64,000 nucleotides of DNA from Thermosyntropha lipolytica DSM 11003 (GTDB lineage: Bacteria > Bacillota > Syntrophomonadia > Syntrophomonadales > Syntrophomonadaceae), in the NCBI RefSeq assembly GCF_900129805.1, contig NZ_FQWY01000003.1, positions 1 to 64,000 of the forward strand. The letters are read 5' to 3'. This document shows, one piece after another, positions 1 to 8,212 of the stretch (position 1 is its first letter; each line of letters starts with the position of its first letter). The notes under the pieces are model-generated. The model was not told the DNA's origin, searched no databases, and saw nothing but the letters and a program-made list of their open reading frames with translations. A program made the translations under genes and the position numbers.

Positions 1-80
1 CTAGGTGGTAGATAGGCCGGGGGTGTAAGTACAGCGATGTATTAAGCCGACCGGTACTAATAGATCGAGGTCTTGACCTA
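1..80 (+). rRNA. rrl: 23S ribosomal RNA, 3' end (partial)
   Basis: This is the last part of a 23S rRNA gene whose 5' portion lies outside the window. The stretch ending in ACCGGTACTAATAGATCGAG is the conserved 3' terminal part of bacterial 23S rRNA. The end near position 80 is estimated from the usual end just after the GAGG.CTTGACC segment. A 5S gene follows about 57 bases downstream, the normal order of an rRNA operon. Confidence 0.93.
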
Positions 81-136
81 AGGACCTTGAGGTTAAAGCG
101 CTATCTGCAGTTTTGAGGGATTCAGGGAATAAGGAT

Positions 137-252
137 TCCTGGTGACGATAGCGGAGGGGAAACACCCGTATCCATCCCGAACACGGAAGTTAAGCCCTCC
201 AGCGCCGATGGTACTGCAGCTGAAGCTGTGGGAGAGTAGGTCGTTGCCAGGA
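137..252 (+). rRNA. rrf: 5S ribosomal RNA
   Basis: A complete 5S rRNA of about 116 nt. The ends TCCTGG (137-142) and CCAGGA (247-252) pair to form helix I, and the internal segments CCCGAACACGGAAGTTAAG and GGGAGAGTAGGTC are highly conserved 5S sequences. It lies directly after the 23S gene. Open reading frames crossing this region on both strands are fortuitous. Confidence 0.96.
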
Positions 253-436
253 TTAATTTTTTCTGCGGCTTTATTTTTGGTGAAGAAATTGAATTTTTTG
301 CAAGAAGCCATAAAAATCATAAAAATACCGTGTTTTTTTGCACGACTGCTTTTTTTGCTTTACAGATTTTCTATCAAGGGTGTATTGGCTATATTTTTGC
401 GTTTTGCCTGCATCAATCAAAATCTGACTTCCTAAG

Positions 437-729
437 CTATAAATACATGAGTACCTGATATTCACTTCCTATTTGAACTGTATGAAAGCCTTTGGGACTT
501 CGCTGAGAAGATGTTGCATTACCTTTCTTTTCATATCCTACAAGGTTTATCCTACTACTAGTTTGCCTCATTTTTTTCTTCAACCCTATCCTGATAAGAA
601 ACCTATTCATCCTGTGATCAATAAATTGCTTAGCTTTTCCAAAATTGCCTCAATTTTGGCCACAACATCTATGTTTTGTAGATACATTTGTGTAAATTCT
701 GATTTGAAGTTTTTTATCTCTTCTAAAAA
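437..729 (-). pseudogene. Possible relic of a small two-ORF unit
   Basis: On the minus strand a 40-codon open frame (729 to 607) follows a TAATAA and has no in-frame start until its interior. It is rich in Glu, Lys and Leu and could form a helix. Its TGA overlaps the ATG of a second 57-codon frame (610 to 437) as ATGA, the geometry of translationally coupled genes. I recognise neither product. The first frame looks cut off at its 5' end, so a decayed remnant beside the rRNA operon is the simplest reading; chance is also possible. Confidence 0.2.
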
Positions 730-757
730 TTATTACCATATTCCTAAAAAAAAATAG

Positions 758-786
758 TTGTTTCCTTTTGTTTCGATTAGTAATAT
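758..786 (+). promoter_or_regulatory. Candidate sigma-A promoter of the lipase gene
   Basis: TTGTTT (758-763), a 17-bp spacer and TAATAT (781-786) form a moderately good vegetative promoter about 48 bases before the lipase ATG. The region is A+T-rich, so a chance match is possible. Confidence 0.4.
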
Positions 787-833
787 TATATTGTGAAATA
801 TATTAAGAAATTCCAAGGGGGTATATATTGTAA

Positions 834-2405
834 ATGGGTAAAATTCTAAAACATCGTTATCTTTCTTTGTTTATTTTACTCATTGTATTTCTGGAGTTGA
901 TGGGTTTTCCGCAATTTGTTTATGCTAGCCAGAATTGTAATTCATCAGGTAATAAGTATCCTATAGTGCTTGTCCATGGATTAGGCGGTTTTGGACGCGA
1001 TGAATTAGGTGGTGTTATAAAATATTGGGGTGGGGTTTATGATATACAAGAATATCTTAAGTCTCGTGGTTACGAAGTATATACAGTGTCTATAGGGCCG
1101 GTATCAAGTAATTGGGATCGTGCATGTGAACTCTATGCTCAGCTAGTGGGAGGAACAGTAGATTATGGAGCTGCTCATGCTGCTAAATATGGACATAAAC
1201 GTTATGGAAGGACTTATCCGGGATTAATTCCTGATTTAGGTAAAATTGATCCTAAAACTGGAGAGATGAAAAAGGTTCATCTTATTGGACATAGCATGGG
1301 AGGGCAAACTATACGAACTTTAGTACAGCTTCTTGCTGAGGGTTGCGAAGAGGAAAGAAATTATTCTCAGGAAAATGTTTCTCCTCTTTTTATGGGAGGG
1401 AATAATTGGGTTAAAAGCGTAACTACTATATCAACTCCTCATGATGGAACTTCACTTGCTGATTATTACTATAATGATCCTAAAAGTGTAACCTGGCGGC
1501 AACATCTAATAGGATTGATAGCTTCAACACCTTTATCGGATAATTCTAATTTAAAATATGATCTAAAGCTTGATCAATGGGGGTTAACTTATAAAAAAGA
1601 AGAGTCTACTTATGAATATCTGAAACGAATCATAAATAGCAGTTTTTGGATGACAAATCGTGATCTTGCTAATTATGATGTGAGCATTGAAGGAGCTGCT
1701 GAATTAAATAGTTGGGTAAAGGCCCAGCCAGATGTATATTATTTTTCATGGGCTACTCAGGCTACAACTAAATCTAGATTCTCTGATTACCAGGTTCCTA
1801 TATGGAGTATGTATCTAGAGGGCTGGCAGAGTGCCTATTTTATGGGTTCTTATACACGCAATATACCAGGAAAAATCCCTGTAACTAGTGAATGGTGGCC
1901 TAATGATGGAGCGGTAAATGTAATTTCTCAAAATGGACCTAAAATTAATTCAAATGATCGTATAATAAATTTCGATGGTAACCCGGTTCCAGGCGTATGG
2001 AATTTTATGGGTATCATGGATACATTTGATCATCGTGATATAATTGGTCTGGGTACTTATTGGAATCCCTGTCCTTGGTATTTAAAACATGTTGAGCTTT
2101 TAGCCAAGTTACCTACAGATTATATTTCTATACCAAAAGACATAGAGGAAGATATAATTTTAGACAGAGATTGTATGCCCGATAATGAAATTGGTGAATT
2201 TATTAATGATGATAATAATTATGTTGATAACCATAACAGTAGTTTAGATGATACTACTAGTGATGAAATTACAGAAAAGATGAGGGAAGTTAATGACAGA
2301 GAAAGCTCAGTAGATAGGGAAGTTTATAATGACAGTAATGACATAAATCCAGGGCTTTCAGAGCCTGGGGAGAATAAAGACTATGAAAGTGATTGTGCTC
2401 GTTAA
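834..2405 (+). CDS. Secreted lipase, family I.5 (Geobacillus L1/T1-like) with acidic C-terminal tail
   Basis: Predicted extracellular triacylglycerol lipase, 523 aa. Residues 1-31 form a signal peptide with likely cleavage after VYA. The alpha/beta-hydrolase core (about 42-430) has the oxyanion region VLVHGLGG, the nucleophile elbow GHSMGG (Ser154), an aspartate in NDG (Asp358) and His400 in DHRDIIG. The zinc site of family I.5 appears intact: Asp95 (NWDRACE), His115, His121 and Asp247 (DQWGL). Known relatives end near the equivalent of residue 430; the extra 90 or so residues are acidic, rich in Asp, Asn and Glu, and of unknown role. A purine-rich GGGGG lies 12 bases before the ATG. Codons are much more A/T-rich than in downstream genes, which suggests acquisition. 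The family assignment is strong. Confidence 0.9.
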   Translation: MGKILKHRYLSLFILLIVFLELMGFPQFVYASQNCNSSGNKYPIVLVHGLGGFGRDELGGVIKYWGGVYDIQEYLKSRGYEVYTVSIGPVSSNWDRACELYAQLVGGTVDYGAAHAAKYGHKRYGRTYPGLIPDLGKIDPKTGEMKKVHLIGHSMGGQTIRTLVQLLAEGCEEERNYSQENVSPLFMGGNNWVKSVTTISTPHDGTSLADYYYNDPKSVTWRQHLIGLIASTPLSDNSNLKYDLKLDQWGLTYKKEESTYEYLKRIINSSFWMTNRDLANYDVSIEGAAELNSWVKAQPDVYYFSWATQATTKSRFSDYQVPIWSMYLEGWQSAYFMGSYTRNIPGKIPVTSEWWPNDGAVNVISQNGPKINSNDRIINFDGNPVPGVWNFMGIMDTFDHRDIIGLGTYWNPCPWYLKHVELLAKLPTDYISIPKDIEEDIILDRDCMPDNEIGEFINDDNNYVDNHNSSLDDTTSDEITEKMREVNDRESSVDREVYNDSNDINPGLSEPGENKDYESDCAR

Positions 2406-2519
2406 AAGTATAGCAAAACAGTAAGGCTTTTACGGGATAAGAATTAAAAATCTTTTTGAAGAGGCCTAGATAAGGGTTATTTTTTCTTAGATATTAACGA
2501 TTTTAACAATTTATCTATT

Positions 2520-2548
2520 ATATACATATAATTAATTGGGGAAAAATA
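2520..2548 (+). promoter_or_regulatory. Candidate forespore sigma-F promoter of gin
   Basis: The -10 box GGGAAAAATA (2539-2548) fits GGNRANAMTW exactly. Fourteen bases upstream lies ATATA (2520-2524), one mismatch from GYWTA. B. subtilis csfB/gin is transcribed by sigma-F. The -35 match alone is weak in this A+T-rich stretch. Confidence 0.35.
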
Positions 2549-2570
2549 TAAAATAAAAGGGTGTAAAAAA

Positions 2571-2789
2571 GTGCTTAATCAAATTTTGCCTTGGTCAGAA
2601 GACAGAGAATGTAAAGTTTTGCCTTGCTGTTGTATATGCGGAAAGATACCGGCGGAGGGGATTAGAGGGGTTATAAAACTAAAAAAAGCTTTTATATGTA
2701 AAAAATGCGAAGAAGAGATTGTCCATCTGGATATAGATTCGGCTCAATATGAAGTGGTTAAAGAAAAGATAAAAAAAATTCTCAAATGA
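2571..2789 (+). CDS. csfB: Gin/CsfB-type anti-sigma factor (inhibitor of sigma-G and sigma-E)
   Basis: A 72-aa zinc-binding protein that, in B. subtilis, holds sigma-G inactive until engulfment is complete and inhibits sigma-E. Two Cys pairs are visible: CCCICG near residues 17-21 and ICKKC near residues 44-48, followed by a charged helical tail. The start is GTG, preceded by AAAAGGGTG. The position just upstream of the decarboxylase and tmk is the conserved csfB locus, which supports a call that would be weak on sequence alone. A good terminator follows. Confidence 0.75.
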   Translation: MLNQILPWSEDRECKVLPCCCICGKIPAEGIRGVIKLKKAFICKKCEEEIVHLDIDSAQYEVVKEKIKKILK

Positions 2790-2814
2790 AAAAGGGGGAA
2801 TAATCCCCTTTTTT
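2789..2814 (+). terminator. Intrinsic terminator after gin
   Basis: AAAAGGGG and CCCCTTTT pair around a short AATAA-type loop and end in a run of T. It separates gin from the decarboxylase-tmk operon. Confidence 0.85.
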
Positions 2815-2860
2815 ACTTGCTAGAGGATTTTATAAACCTTAGAATAAGAAAGAAAGTTTT

Positions 2861-4327
2861 ATGCCGCTTTGGCGGGTAGACGAGGTGAGCTTTTTGGCAG
2901 GTAAGACCCCTATCTATTCTGCTTTGCTTAAATATATGGAAGAAAACTGTGTACGTCTTCATATGCCAGGACATGCCGGAGGAAAAGGTTTGGCTCCGCC
3001 TGTTTTCAAGCAAATGGGCTTTTTTGATGTTACGGAAATTCCGCCTTTTGATAATTTGCACCTGCCAACAGGGATAATCGAAGAGAGCAGACAACTGCTG
3101 GCTAAAGTCTATGGAGCCTATCAAAGCTTTTTTTTGGTAAATGGAGCTACCTCGGGCATACAAGCTCTTTTTTTAGGACTAGCTGGGGAAGGGGAAAAAG
3201 TTCTGGTTAATCGCCATATGCATACTTCATTTTTTGGAGGAATGGTGCTTGCTGGCTGTAAGCCGGTATATATACCTTATAAGGTGGATGGGGAATGGGG
3301 GCTGCCTTTAGCCGTGGCCGCAGCTGATGTGGATAAAGCACTTATGGATAACCCTGGTGCTCGATTTATTTTTATCACCAGCCCCACTTACTATGGAACG
3401 GCTTCGGATATAAAAGGCATAGCTGAGCTAGCTGGGAGATATAATATTCCTCTTGCTGTAGATGAAGCTCATGGCGGACATTTTGCTTTTCATCCCTCTT
3501 ATCCACCATCGTCCCTGGCTTCAGGAGCTGATGCCGTGGTAAACGGCCTGCATAAAACCCTGCCGGTTTTTAATCAAGGGGCCTGTCTGCATATATCATC
3601 TTCCCTTAAAGATAAAGAACGGATATTTCGTTCTTATACGCTTTTGACTACCACCAGCCCTTCTTATCCTATATTGGCTTCGATTGAAATGGCACGGGCG
3701 GTTATGGAAGAAAAAGGTTATGAACTTTTAGATCGGGCTTTAAGATGGGCCGAGGAATATAAGAAAAAGATTAACCAGATAAAAGGCTTGCGGTGTGGGG
3801 ATGAATTTTTAGAAGCCGAGGGAGTAACGGGACATGATCCTTTGAAACTGGTAATCTTCTGCGATGGATTGACTATTGATGGTTATAAGCTGGATTATCT
3901 ACTGCGCAGGGATTACCGTATCCAGGTAGAAATGAGCCAGCCTCATCTTATTTTAGCCATGATGTCTATTTTTCATGAACGCGAAGATTGGGAAAAATTG
4001 TATAAAAGCTTAGCCTTTATAGCGGAAAAGTATTATAATGGGAAAAGGAAGGATAAACCCCGGGCCATAAACCTGATACCCCAGGTAGCCTTAACTCCCA
4101 GACAGGCTTTTCTGGCCCCTAAAAAGCAAGTGAAGTTTAAGGAGAGCAAAGGGTTTATAGCCGGGGAAATGGTTGCTGCCTATCCTCCAGGCATACCCTG
4201 CCTTTTGCCGGGAGAAGTTATAAGTGAAGAAGTGTATGATTATATTATGTATCTTAAAACAAGGGGAGCTTATCTGGTAGGAATAAAGGATAAAGATCTT
4301 AATTTTATTGATATAATTGAGACATAG
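2861..4327 (+). CDS. Orn/Lys/Arg decarboxylase family protein (YaaO-like), PLP-dependent
   Basis: A fold-type I PLP enzyme of the short Gram-positive Orn/Lys/Arg decarboxylase group. The likely reaction is decarboxylation of a basic amino acid to a polyamine precursor; substrate cannot be told from sequence. Visible features are the N-terminal MPGHAGG, the DEAHGG segment (about 201-206) and the PLP lysine in NGLHKTLPV (Lys232 from this start). A C-terminal decarboxylase domain follows. The ATG at 2861 has only a poor ribosome site; a TTG at 2894 has GAGGTGA five bases upstream and aligns better with relatives, so it may be the true start. It sits directly before tmk, as yaaO does in Bacillus. 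Confidence 0.88.
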   Translation: MPLWRVDEVSFLAGKTPIYSALLKYMEENCVRLHMPGHAGGKGLAPPVFKQMGFFDVTEIPPFDNLHLPTGIIEESRQLLAKVYGAYQSFFLVNGATSGIQALFLGLAGEGEKVLVNRHMHTSFFGGMVLAGCKPVYIPYKVDGEWGLPLAVAAADVDKALMDNPGARFIFITSPTYYGTASDIKGIAELAGRYNIPLAVDEAHGGHFAFHPSYPPSSLASGADAVVNGLHKTLPVFNQGACLHISSSLKDKERIFRSYTLLTTTSPSYPILASIEMARAVMEEKGYELLDRALRWAEEYKKKINQIKGLRCGDEFLEAEGVTGHDPLKLVIFCDGLTIDGYKLDYLLRRDYRIQVEMSQPHLILAMMSIFHEREDWEKLYKSLAFIAEKYYNGKRKDKPRAINLIPQVALTPRQAFLAPKKQVKFKESKGFIAGEMVAAYPPGIPCLLPGEVISEEVYDYIMYLKTRGAYLVGIKDKDLNFIDIIET

Positions 4328-4347
4328 GGATAAAAAAGGGGATAAAA

Positions 4348-4989
4348 ATGATGGGGGTTTTTATAAGTATCGAAGGTATTGATGGCAGTGGAAAATCCAG
4401 CATTAAGGAAGGCATTTTATCTTTTTTGCAAGATTATAATCCAGTAGGGGTAAGGGAACCGGGAGGAACATTTATTTCGGAAAAAATCCGCGAACTTCTG
4501 CTGGATTTTAAAAATAGCAGCATAACTCCGCGTACGGAAGCTTTTTTATATGCTTCTTCCCGCAGTCAGCTGGTAGATGAGGTGATAAGGCCGGCTTTAG
4601 AGGCCGGGAAAATAGTGGTGGCTGACCGCTATATTGATTCTACTTTAGCCTATCAAGGCTATGGGCGGGGACTAGATTTAGAATTTTTGGAAATGCTCAA
4701 CCAGCTTTGCACCGGGGGATTGAAACCTGATCTGACAATACTTTTGGATATTGACCCGGAAATAGGTATAAAAAGAAGGCGGGGAAAAAAGGAAGATCGA
4801 CTAGAAGGGGAAGGCTTGCCCTTCCAGGAAAAAGTGCGTGCCGGGTATTTAGAACTGGCCCGAAGGGAACCGGAAAGGATAAAAGTTATTGATGCCGGGC
4901 GCAGCCTGGAAGAGGTTTTAAATGATGCGCTGGCTGCGGTCAGTCTTTTTTTACAGGGAAGTGGGTTAAATGAAGATAGAGCGAGATAA
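4348..4989 (+). CDS. tmk: Thymidylate kinase (dTMP kinase)
   Basis: Phosphorylates dTMP to dTDP in dTTP synthesis. 213 aa. The P-loop EGIDGSGKSS lies at residues 9-18, the DRY motif at 93-95, and the Arg-rich LID segment RRRGKKEDR follows near residue 142. An AAGGGG-like ribosome site precedes a double ATG. The gene overlaps the next by 20 bases, so the two are probably translated together. First clear member of the tmk-yaaR-holB-ricT-yabA-yabB-rsmI operon. Confidence 0.96.
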   Translation: MMGVFISIEGIDGSGKSSIKEGILSFLQDYNPVGVREPGGTFISEKIRELLLDFKNSSITPRTEAFLYASSRSQLVDEVIRPALEAGKIVVADRYIDSTLAYQGYGRGLDLEFLEMLNQLCTGGLKPDLTILLDIDPEIGIKRRRGKKEDRLEGEGLPFQEKVRAGYLELARREPERIKVIDAGRSLEEVLNDALAAVSLFLQGSGLNEDRAR

Positions 4990-5419
4990 GAAGGAATGGA
5001 CTAAGTTTAATATTCCCCGCTCTTTAGAAGCGAGAATAGTAAATAGAGGTGCTAATGCGAGTTTTGAGCAGGAGCTTGGGGCGCAAAGAGAAAACGAAAT
5101 TAACCTTAAAATGCAGGAGATTTTAAACCGCATTGACCAGACAGCCCGCCGCTTAAAGGAAAGGCTCAGTTTGCAGGATCTTATGCTTTACAAAAAACTG
5201 GTAAAGGCATTTTTAGAGGAAGCGATAGCCCGGGCTTATCTTTTGAAGCGGGAAAGGAGCCGGAGCCGTCGCGGGAGGACTATTCTGATTACAGTAGAAA
5301 CTGTTGATCGGGAGCTAGAAGAACTGATAAATGAATTTGTCCTTAATAAGGCAGAACCAGTAGCTATTTTAGATAAACTTGATAAGATACGGGGTATGCT
5401 GGTAGATCTGATGATATAA
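4970..5419 (+). CDS. yaaR: YaaR family protein (DUF327)
   Basis: A 149-aa, highly charged, mostly helical protein of unknown function found between tmk and holB throughout the Firmicutes. Length and composition fit the YaaR/DUF327 family, and the central RRLKERLSLQDLMLYKKLVK segment looks like its core. The ATG lies inside the 3' end of tmk. No signal peptide or membrane segment is visible, so it should be cytoplasmic. The call leans on position plus resemblance. Confidence 0.85.
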   Translation: MKIERDKKEWTKFNIPRSLEARIVNRGANASFEQELGAQRENEINLKMQEILNRIDQTARRLKERLSLQDLMLYKKLVKAFLEEAIARAYLLKRERSRSRRGRTILITVETVDRELEELINEFVLNKAEPVAILDKLDKIRGMLVDLMI

Positions 5420-5456
5420 TTTAAAATGGCTAAGTTTTAGCGGCAGGTGAATTTAT

Positions 5457-6416
5457 ATGCCTTTTCTGGCCCAGGTTAAAGGACAGGATAAAGCTTTGCA
5501 TATACTGAAAAAGGCTGCTGAGGGAGGAAATATAAGCCATGCTTACCTCTTTATAGGTCCCGAAGGGGTAGGCAAGATGCTTACGGCCAGAATGTGGGCT
5601 TATTCTTTGTTATCCAGGGAAGACGAGAATGCAGCACTGTATCTTAGGGAAGGTATGCATCCCGATCTTCTGGTTATTGAGAGAGATGAAAACAAAACCT
5701 TGCTGGGCAAAGATAAAATAGTTAAAGACTTGGAACCCTGGCTGGCTTTAAAGCCTTATCATGCGGGGCACCGTATAGCTATAATAAGGGATGCCCACCT
5801 GTTAAGTATGGAAGGGGCCAATGCCCTTTTGAAAACCCTGGAAGAACCGCCTTCTTATGCGGTTATAATTCTGATAGCTGATGAAAATACGCTTTTAGAA
5901 ACAATAGTATCCCGCTGCCAGGTAATAAGGTTTTCGCCTTTACCCTCCAGGGTACTAGAGGAGATACTCCTTACCCGGGGGATAAGCGAAGAAAAGGCAA
6001 AAGAGGCAGCTAGATTGGGACAGGGAAGTGTTGCCTATGCTCTGCATTTTGGGGAAGAGGAAATCTCGAAAAACTGGCAGACAGCGCTTTATATAGTAAG
6101 CATTTTAGGCAGAGACGGAGAAGCTGCCATAGGAGAAGCGGCCGAAAAGATGGAAGCTAATCCTCAGCTTATAATACGTATGCTGGAAACTATTTTAAGG
6201 GATATGCTGGTATATAATAGTACAGGAGAAGAGTTGTTGCTTACGGTAAAGGAGAGCCAGGATATAGTTAAAATGCTTAATAAAAGGTTAAATGAAGAAA
6301 AATTGAGACAAGCTATAAATAAGATAGGCGTGCTTAAAGGCTATTATCGGAGAAATGTAAATTCCTTGCTTATTAACATAAATGTTTGTTATGCAGTGAA
6401 AAATGCTTTGTTCTGA
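5457..6416 (+). CDS. holB: DNA polymerase III subunit delta'
   Basis: Clamp-loader subunit, an AAA+ protein that works with DnaX and HolA to load the beta clamp. 319 aa. The Walker A-like GPEGVGK lies at residues 34-40, with HPDLLVIE, the ALLKTLEEPP segment and the sensor-type SRCQVIRFSPL. The Cys4 zinc module usually present after the P-loop is missing here: the equivalent stretch (about 52-75) has no cysteines. The start is ATG after GCAGGTGA. The stop lies in the leader of ricT. Confidence 0.93.
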   Translation: MPFLAQVKGQDKALHILKKAAEGGNISHAYLFIGPEGVGKMLTARMWAYSLLSREDENAALYLREGMHPDLLVIERDENKTLLGKDKIVKDLEPWLALKPYHAGHRIAIIRDAHLLSMEGANALLKTLEEPPSYAVIILIADENTLLETIVSRCQVIRFSPLPSRVLEEILLTRGISEEKAKEAARLGQGSVAYALHFGEEEISKNWQTALYIVSILGRDGEAAIGEAAEKMEANPQLIIRMLETILRDMLVYNSTGEELLLTVKESQDIVKMLNKRLNEEKLRQAINKIGVLKGYYRRNVNSLLININVCYAVKNALF

Positions 6417-6469
6417 AAGGGCCTTATAAGCTTAGCCCCAAAAAGAAAGGAGAAAGGGGTTTTGGTTTT

Positions 6470-7273
6470 ATGCCTTGGGTAGTAGGCGTAAGGTTTAAAC
6501 CGGCAGGAAAGATATACTATTTTGATGGGGAAGATATAGATGTAAAAGTAGGAGATCCGGTTATTGTAGAAACTATAAGAGGGATAGAATACGGGACCGT
6601 AGTAATAGGCAGGAGGAATATAGAAGAAGAAAAGCTGGTTCTGCCGCTTAAAAAGGTTTTGCGCAAGGCTACGGAGGAAGATACAGCTCAGTATCTTAAT
6701 AACAAGGCTCAGGAGAAGGATGCTCTGGAAATATGTAAAGAGAAGGTTAAGGAACATGGACTGCCCATGCATCTGATAGATGTAGAATATACTTTTGATA
6801 GAGGAAAGATAATATTCTATTTTACCGCTGAAGGCAGGGTAGATTTTCGGGAACTGGTAAAAGACCTGGCATCTATTTTCAAAACCAGGATCGAATTAAG
6901 GCAGATAGGGGTTAGAGATGAAGCCAAGATGGTAGGAGGGATAGGAACCTGCGGCCGGGTTTTATGTTGCCATACTTTCCTCGGAGAGTTTCAGCCGGTA
7001 TCTATCCGCATGGCCAAGGAACAGAATCTTTCCCTTAATCCTACCAAGATATCAGGCAGCTGCGGAAGGCTTATGTGCTGCCTTAAGTACGAATCAGAAC
7101 TTTATGAGGATAACCCGCAGGAAGATATAGATATAATCGCCGCCTGTGATATGGATGAGTATGGTGAAAAGTTGATTGAGGAGGACCATAATGGAAAAGA
7201 GTGTCCAGGAGCTCAAGATGATAATCCGGGAACTTATCCTGGAAGTGGGGGAACTGAAAGAGCGGATAGCTAA
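6470..7273 (+). CDS. ricT: RicT/YaaT, PSP1 domain protein (Y-complex)
   Basis: In B. subtilis RicT forms the Y-complex with RicA and RicF. It binds an iron-sulfur cluster, promotes RNase Y-dependent mRNA maturation and is needed for sporulation and competence. The start chosen is the ATG at 6470 (MPWVVGVRFKPAGKIYYF), which aligns with YaaT and follows AAGGAGAAAGGGG; an upstream in-frame ATG at 6386 lies inside holB. The PSP1 core is intact, including GVRDEAKM, the Cys pairs CGRVLCC and CGRLMCCLKY. After CCLKYESELYE the C-terminus differs from the family: the usual SH3-like tail is missing and the last 27 codons read through the start of yabA in another frame, an 83-base overlap. Confidence 0.92.
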   Translation: MPWVVGVRFKPAGKIYYFDGEDIDVKVGDPVIVETIRGIEYGTVVIGRRNIEEEKLVLPLKKVLRKATEEDTAQYLNNKAQEKDALEICKEKVKEHGLPMHLIDVEYTFDRGKIIFYFTAEGRVDFRELVKDLASIFKTRIELRQIGVRDEAKMVGGIGTCGRVLCCHTFLGEFQPVSIRMAKEQNLSLNPTKISGSCGRLMCCLKYESELYEDNPQEDIDIIAACDMDEYGEKLIEEDHNGKECPGAQDDNPGTYPGSGGTERADS

Positions 7274-7469
7274 TCTGGAAAAAAGTATGGCTTTATATGA
7301 AGAAGAAACCCGGCTGCCCGCAGTAACGGAAAACCTGTTTTTACAGGGAGAGAGTTATGAAAAGTTAGGCAGGCTTTATAAGGAAGGCTATCATGTATGT
7401 CCTGCTTCTTTTGGACAGGTGCGGCAGGGGGAATGCCTTTTTTGCATAGCGTTTATGGAAAAAGAATAG
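7191..7469 (+). CDS. yabA: Replication initiation control protein YabA
   Basis: A 92-aa protein that in B. subtilis bridges DnaA and the DnaN clamp and restrains replication initiation. The N-terminal half is a leucine-rich coiled coil. The C-terminus carries the zinc motif HVCPASFGQVRQGECLFC, typical of YabA. The ATG follows GAGGAGG with good spacing and lies inside the 3' end of ricT. The stop is one base before the ribosome site of yabB. Confidence 0.92.
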   Translation: MEKSVQELKMIIRELILEVGELKERIANLEKSMALYEEETRLPAVTENLFLQGESYEKLGRLYKEGYHVCPASFGQVRQGECLFCIAFMEKE

Positions 7470-7480
7470 GAGGAATAGAC

Positions 7481-8212
7481 TTGTTTTTAAAAGAGGAAGA
7501 AACCCTGGATAATCTTATCATAGGGGATCTTAAGATTATTCAGCCGAAAAAAGGCTACCGCTTTTCCATAGATGCTGTCCTCCTGGCTCATTTTTGCCGG
7601 CTGGAGGGAGTAAAAACCGTTATTGATTTGGGAACCGGCAGTGGGGTTATTCCTCTCATCTTAAGCCAGCGGGATAAGGAGATAAAAATAAAAGGGGTGG
7701 AAATCCAGCCCTCTATGGTAGATAGAGCAGGAAGAAGCATACAGCTTAACCGGCTGGAAGGGAGAATTGAGATCATACCGGGAGACATAAAAAAAATAAA
7801 AGAGATTTTGCCGGCAGCATGTGCTGAGCTTATAGTATGCAACCCTCCTTTTTGGCGAAAAAATGAGGGCCGGATAAGCCAGAATGAGGAGGAAGCTATA
7901 GCCCGGCATGAATTGGAGGTCGATCTGGAAACGGTGGCCAAAGCGGCTGCTTATCTTCTAGCTCCGGGAGGGAGGTTTGCTTTCATACAGCGAGCAGCCC
8001 GCTTTTTAGAGGGAGTTAAGGCTTTAGAAACGAATAAATTAGGAATTAGCCGGGTAAGATGGGTACATGCGAAAAAAGATCAGCCGGCCAAACTTGTTTT
8101 GGTAGAAGGGATTAAAAATAAATCTTCCCTCTTGCAGGTATTACCGCCTTTGTTTATTTATGAAGATGATGGAGATTACTGTGCAGAACTGAAGGAGATT
8201 TATGGGAGATAG
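7481..8212 (+). CDS. yabB: tRNA1(Val) (adenine-N6)-methyltransferase family protein (YabB/TrmN6)
   Basis: SAM-dependent methyltransferase predicted to modify A37 of tRNA1(Val). The SAM-binding motif is VIDLGTGSGVIPL, and the catalytic signature is CNPPFW, the NPPF form used by N6-adenine methyltransferases. The TTG at 7481 is chosen because AGGAGGA ends six bases upstream and the product then starts like YabB; the longer frame upstream runs through yabA. 243 aa, matching the family. It overlaps rsmI by 11 bases. Confidence 0.9.
   Translation: MFLKEEETLDNLIIGDLKIIQPKKGYRFSIDAVLLAHFCRLEGVKTVIDLGTGSGVIPLILSQRDKEIKIKGVEIQPSMVDRAGRSIQLNRLEGRIEIIPGDIKKIKEILPAACAELIVCNPPFWRKNEGRISQNEEEAIARHELEVDLETVAKAAAYLLAPGGRFAFIQRAARFLEGVKALETNKLGISRVRWVHAKKDQPAKLVLVEGIKNKSSLLQVLPPLFIYEDDGDYCAELKEIYGR

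Larger units (their letters stand above)
253..833. other. Gene-free interval between the rRNA operon and the lipase
   Basis: About 580 A+T-rich bases with no convincing gene. On the minus strand there are two short frames with an ATGA overlap (see the relic entry at 437-729). The last 80 bases hold the presumed lipase promoter. No clear rRNA-operon terminator hairpin was seen; a T-rich stretch follows the 5S gene directly. Confidence 0.6.

Noticed and set aside
142-435. Plus-strand frame of 97 codons and minus-strand frame over the 5S gene
   Set aside because: Both lie largely in or next to the 5S rRNA gene and have no coding character.
473-757. Plus-strand frame of 94 codons in the rRNA-lipase interval
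   Set aside because: No ribosome site, unusual Phe/Ser/Ile-rich composition of A+T-rich noncoding DNA. The minus-strand frames are marginally better and are kept as a possible relic.
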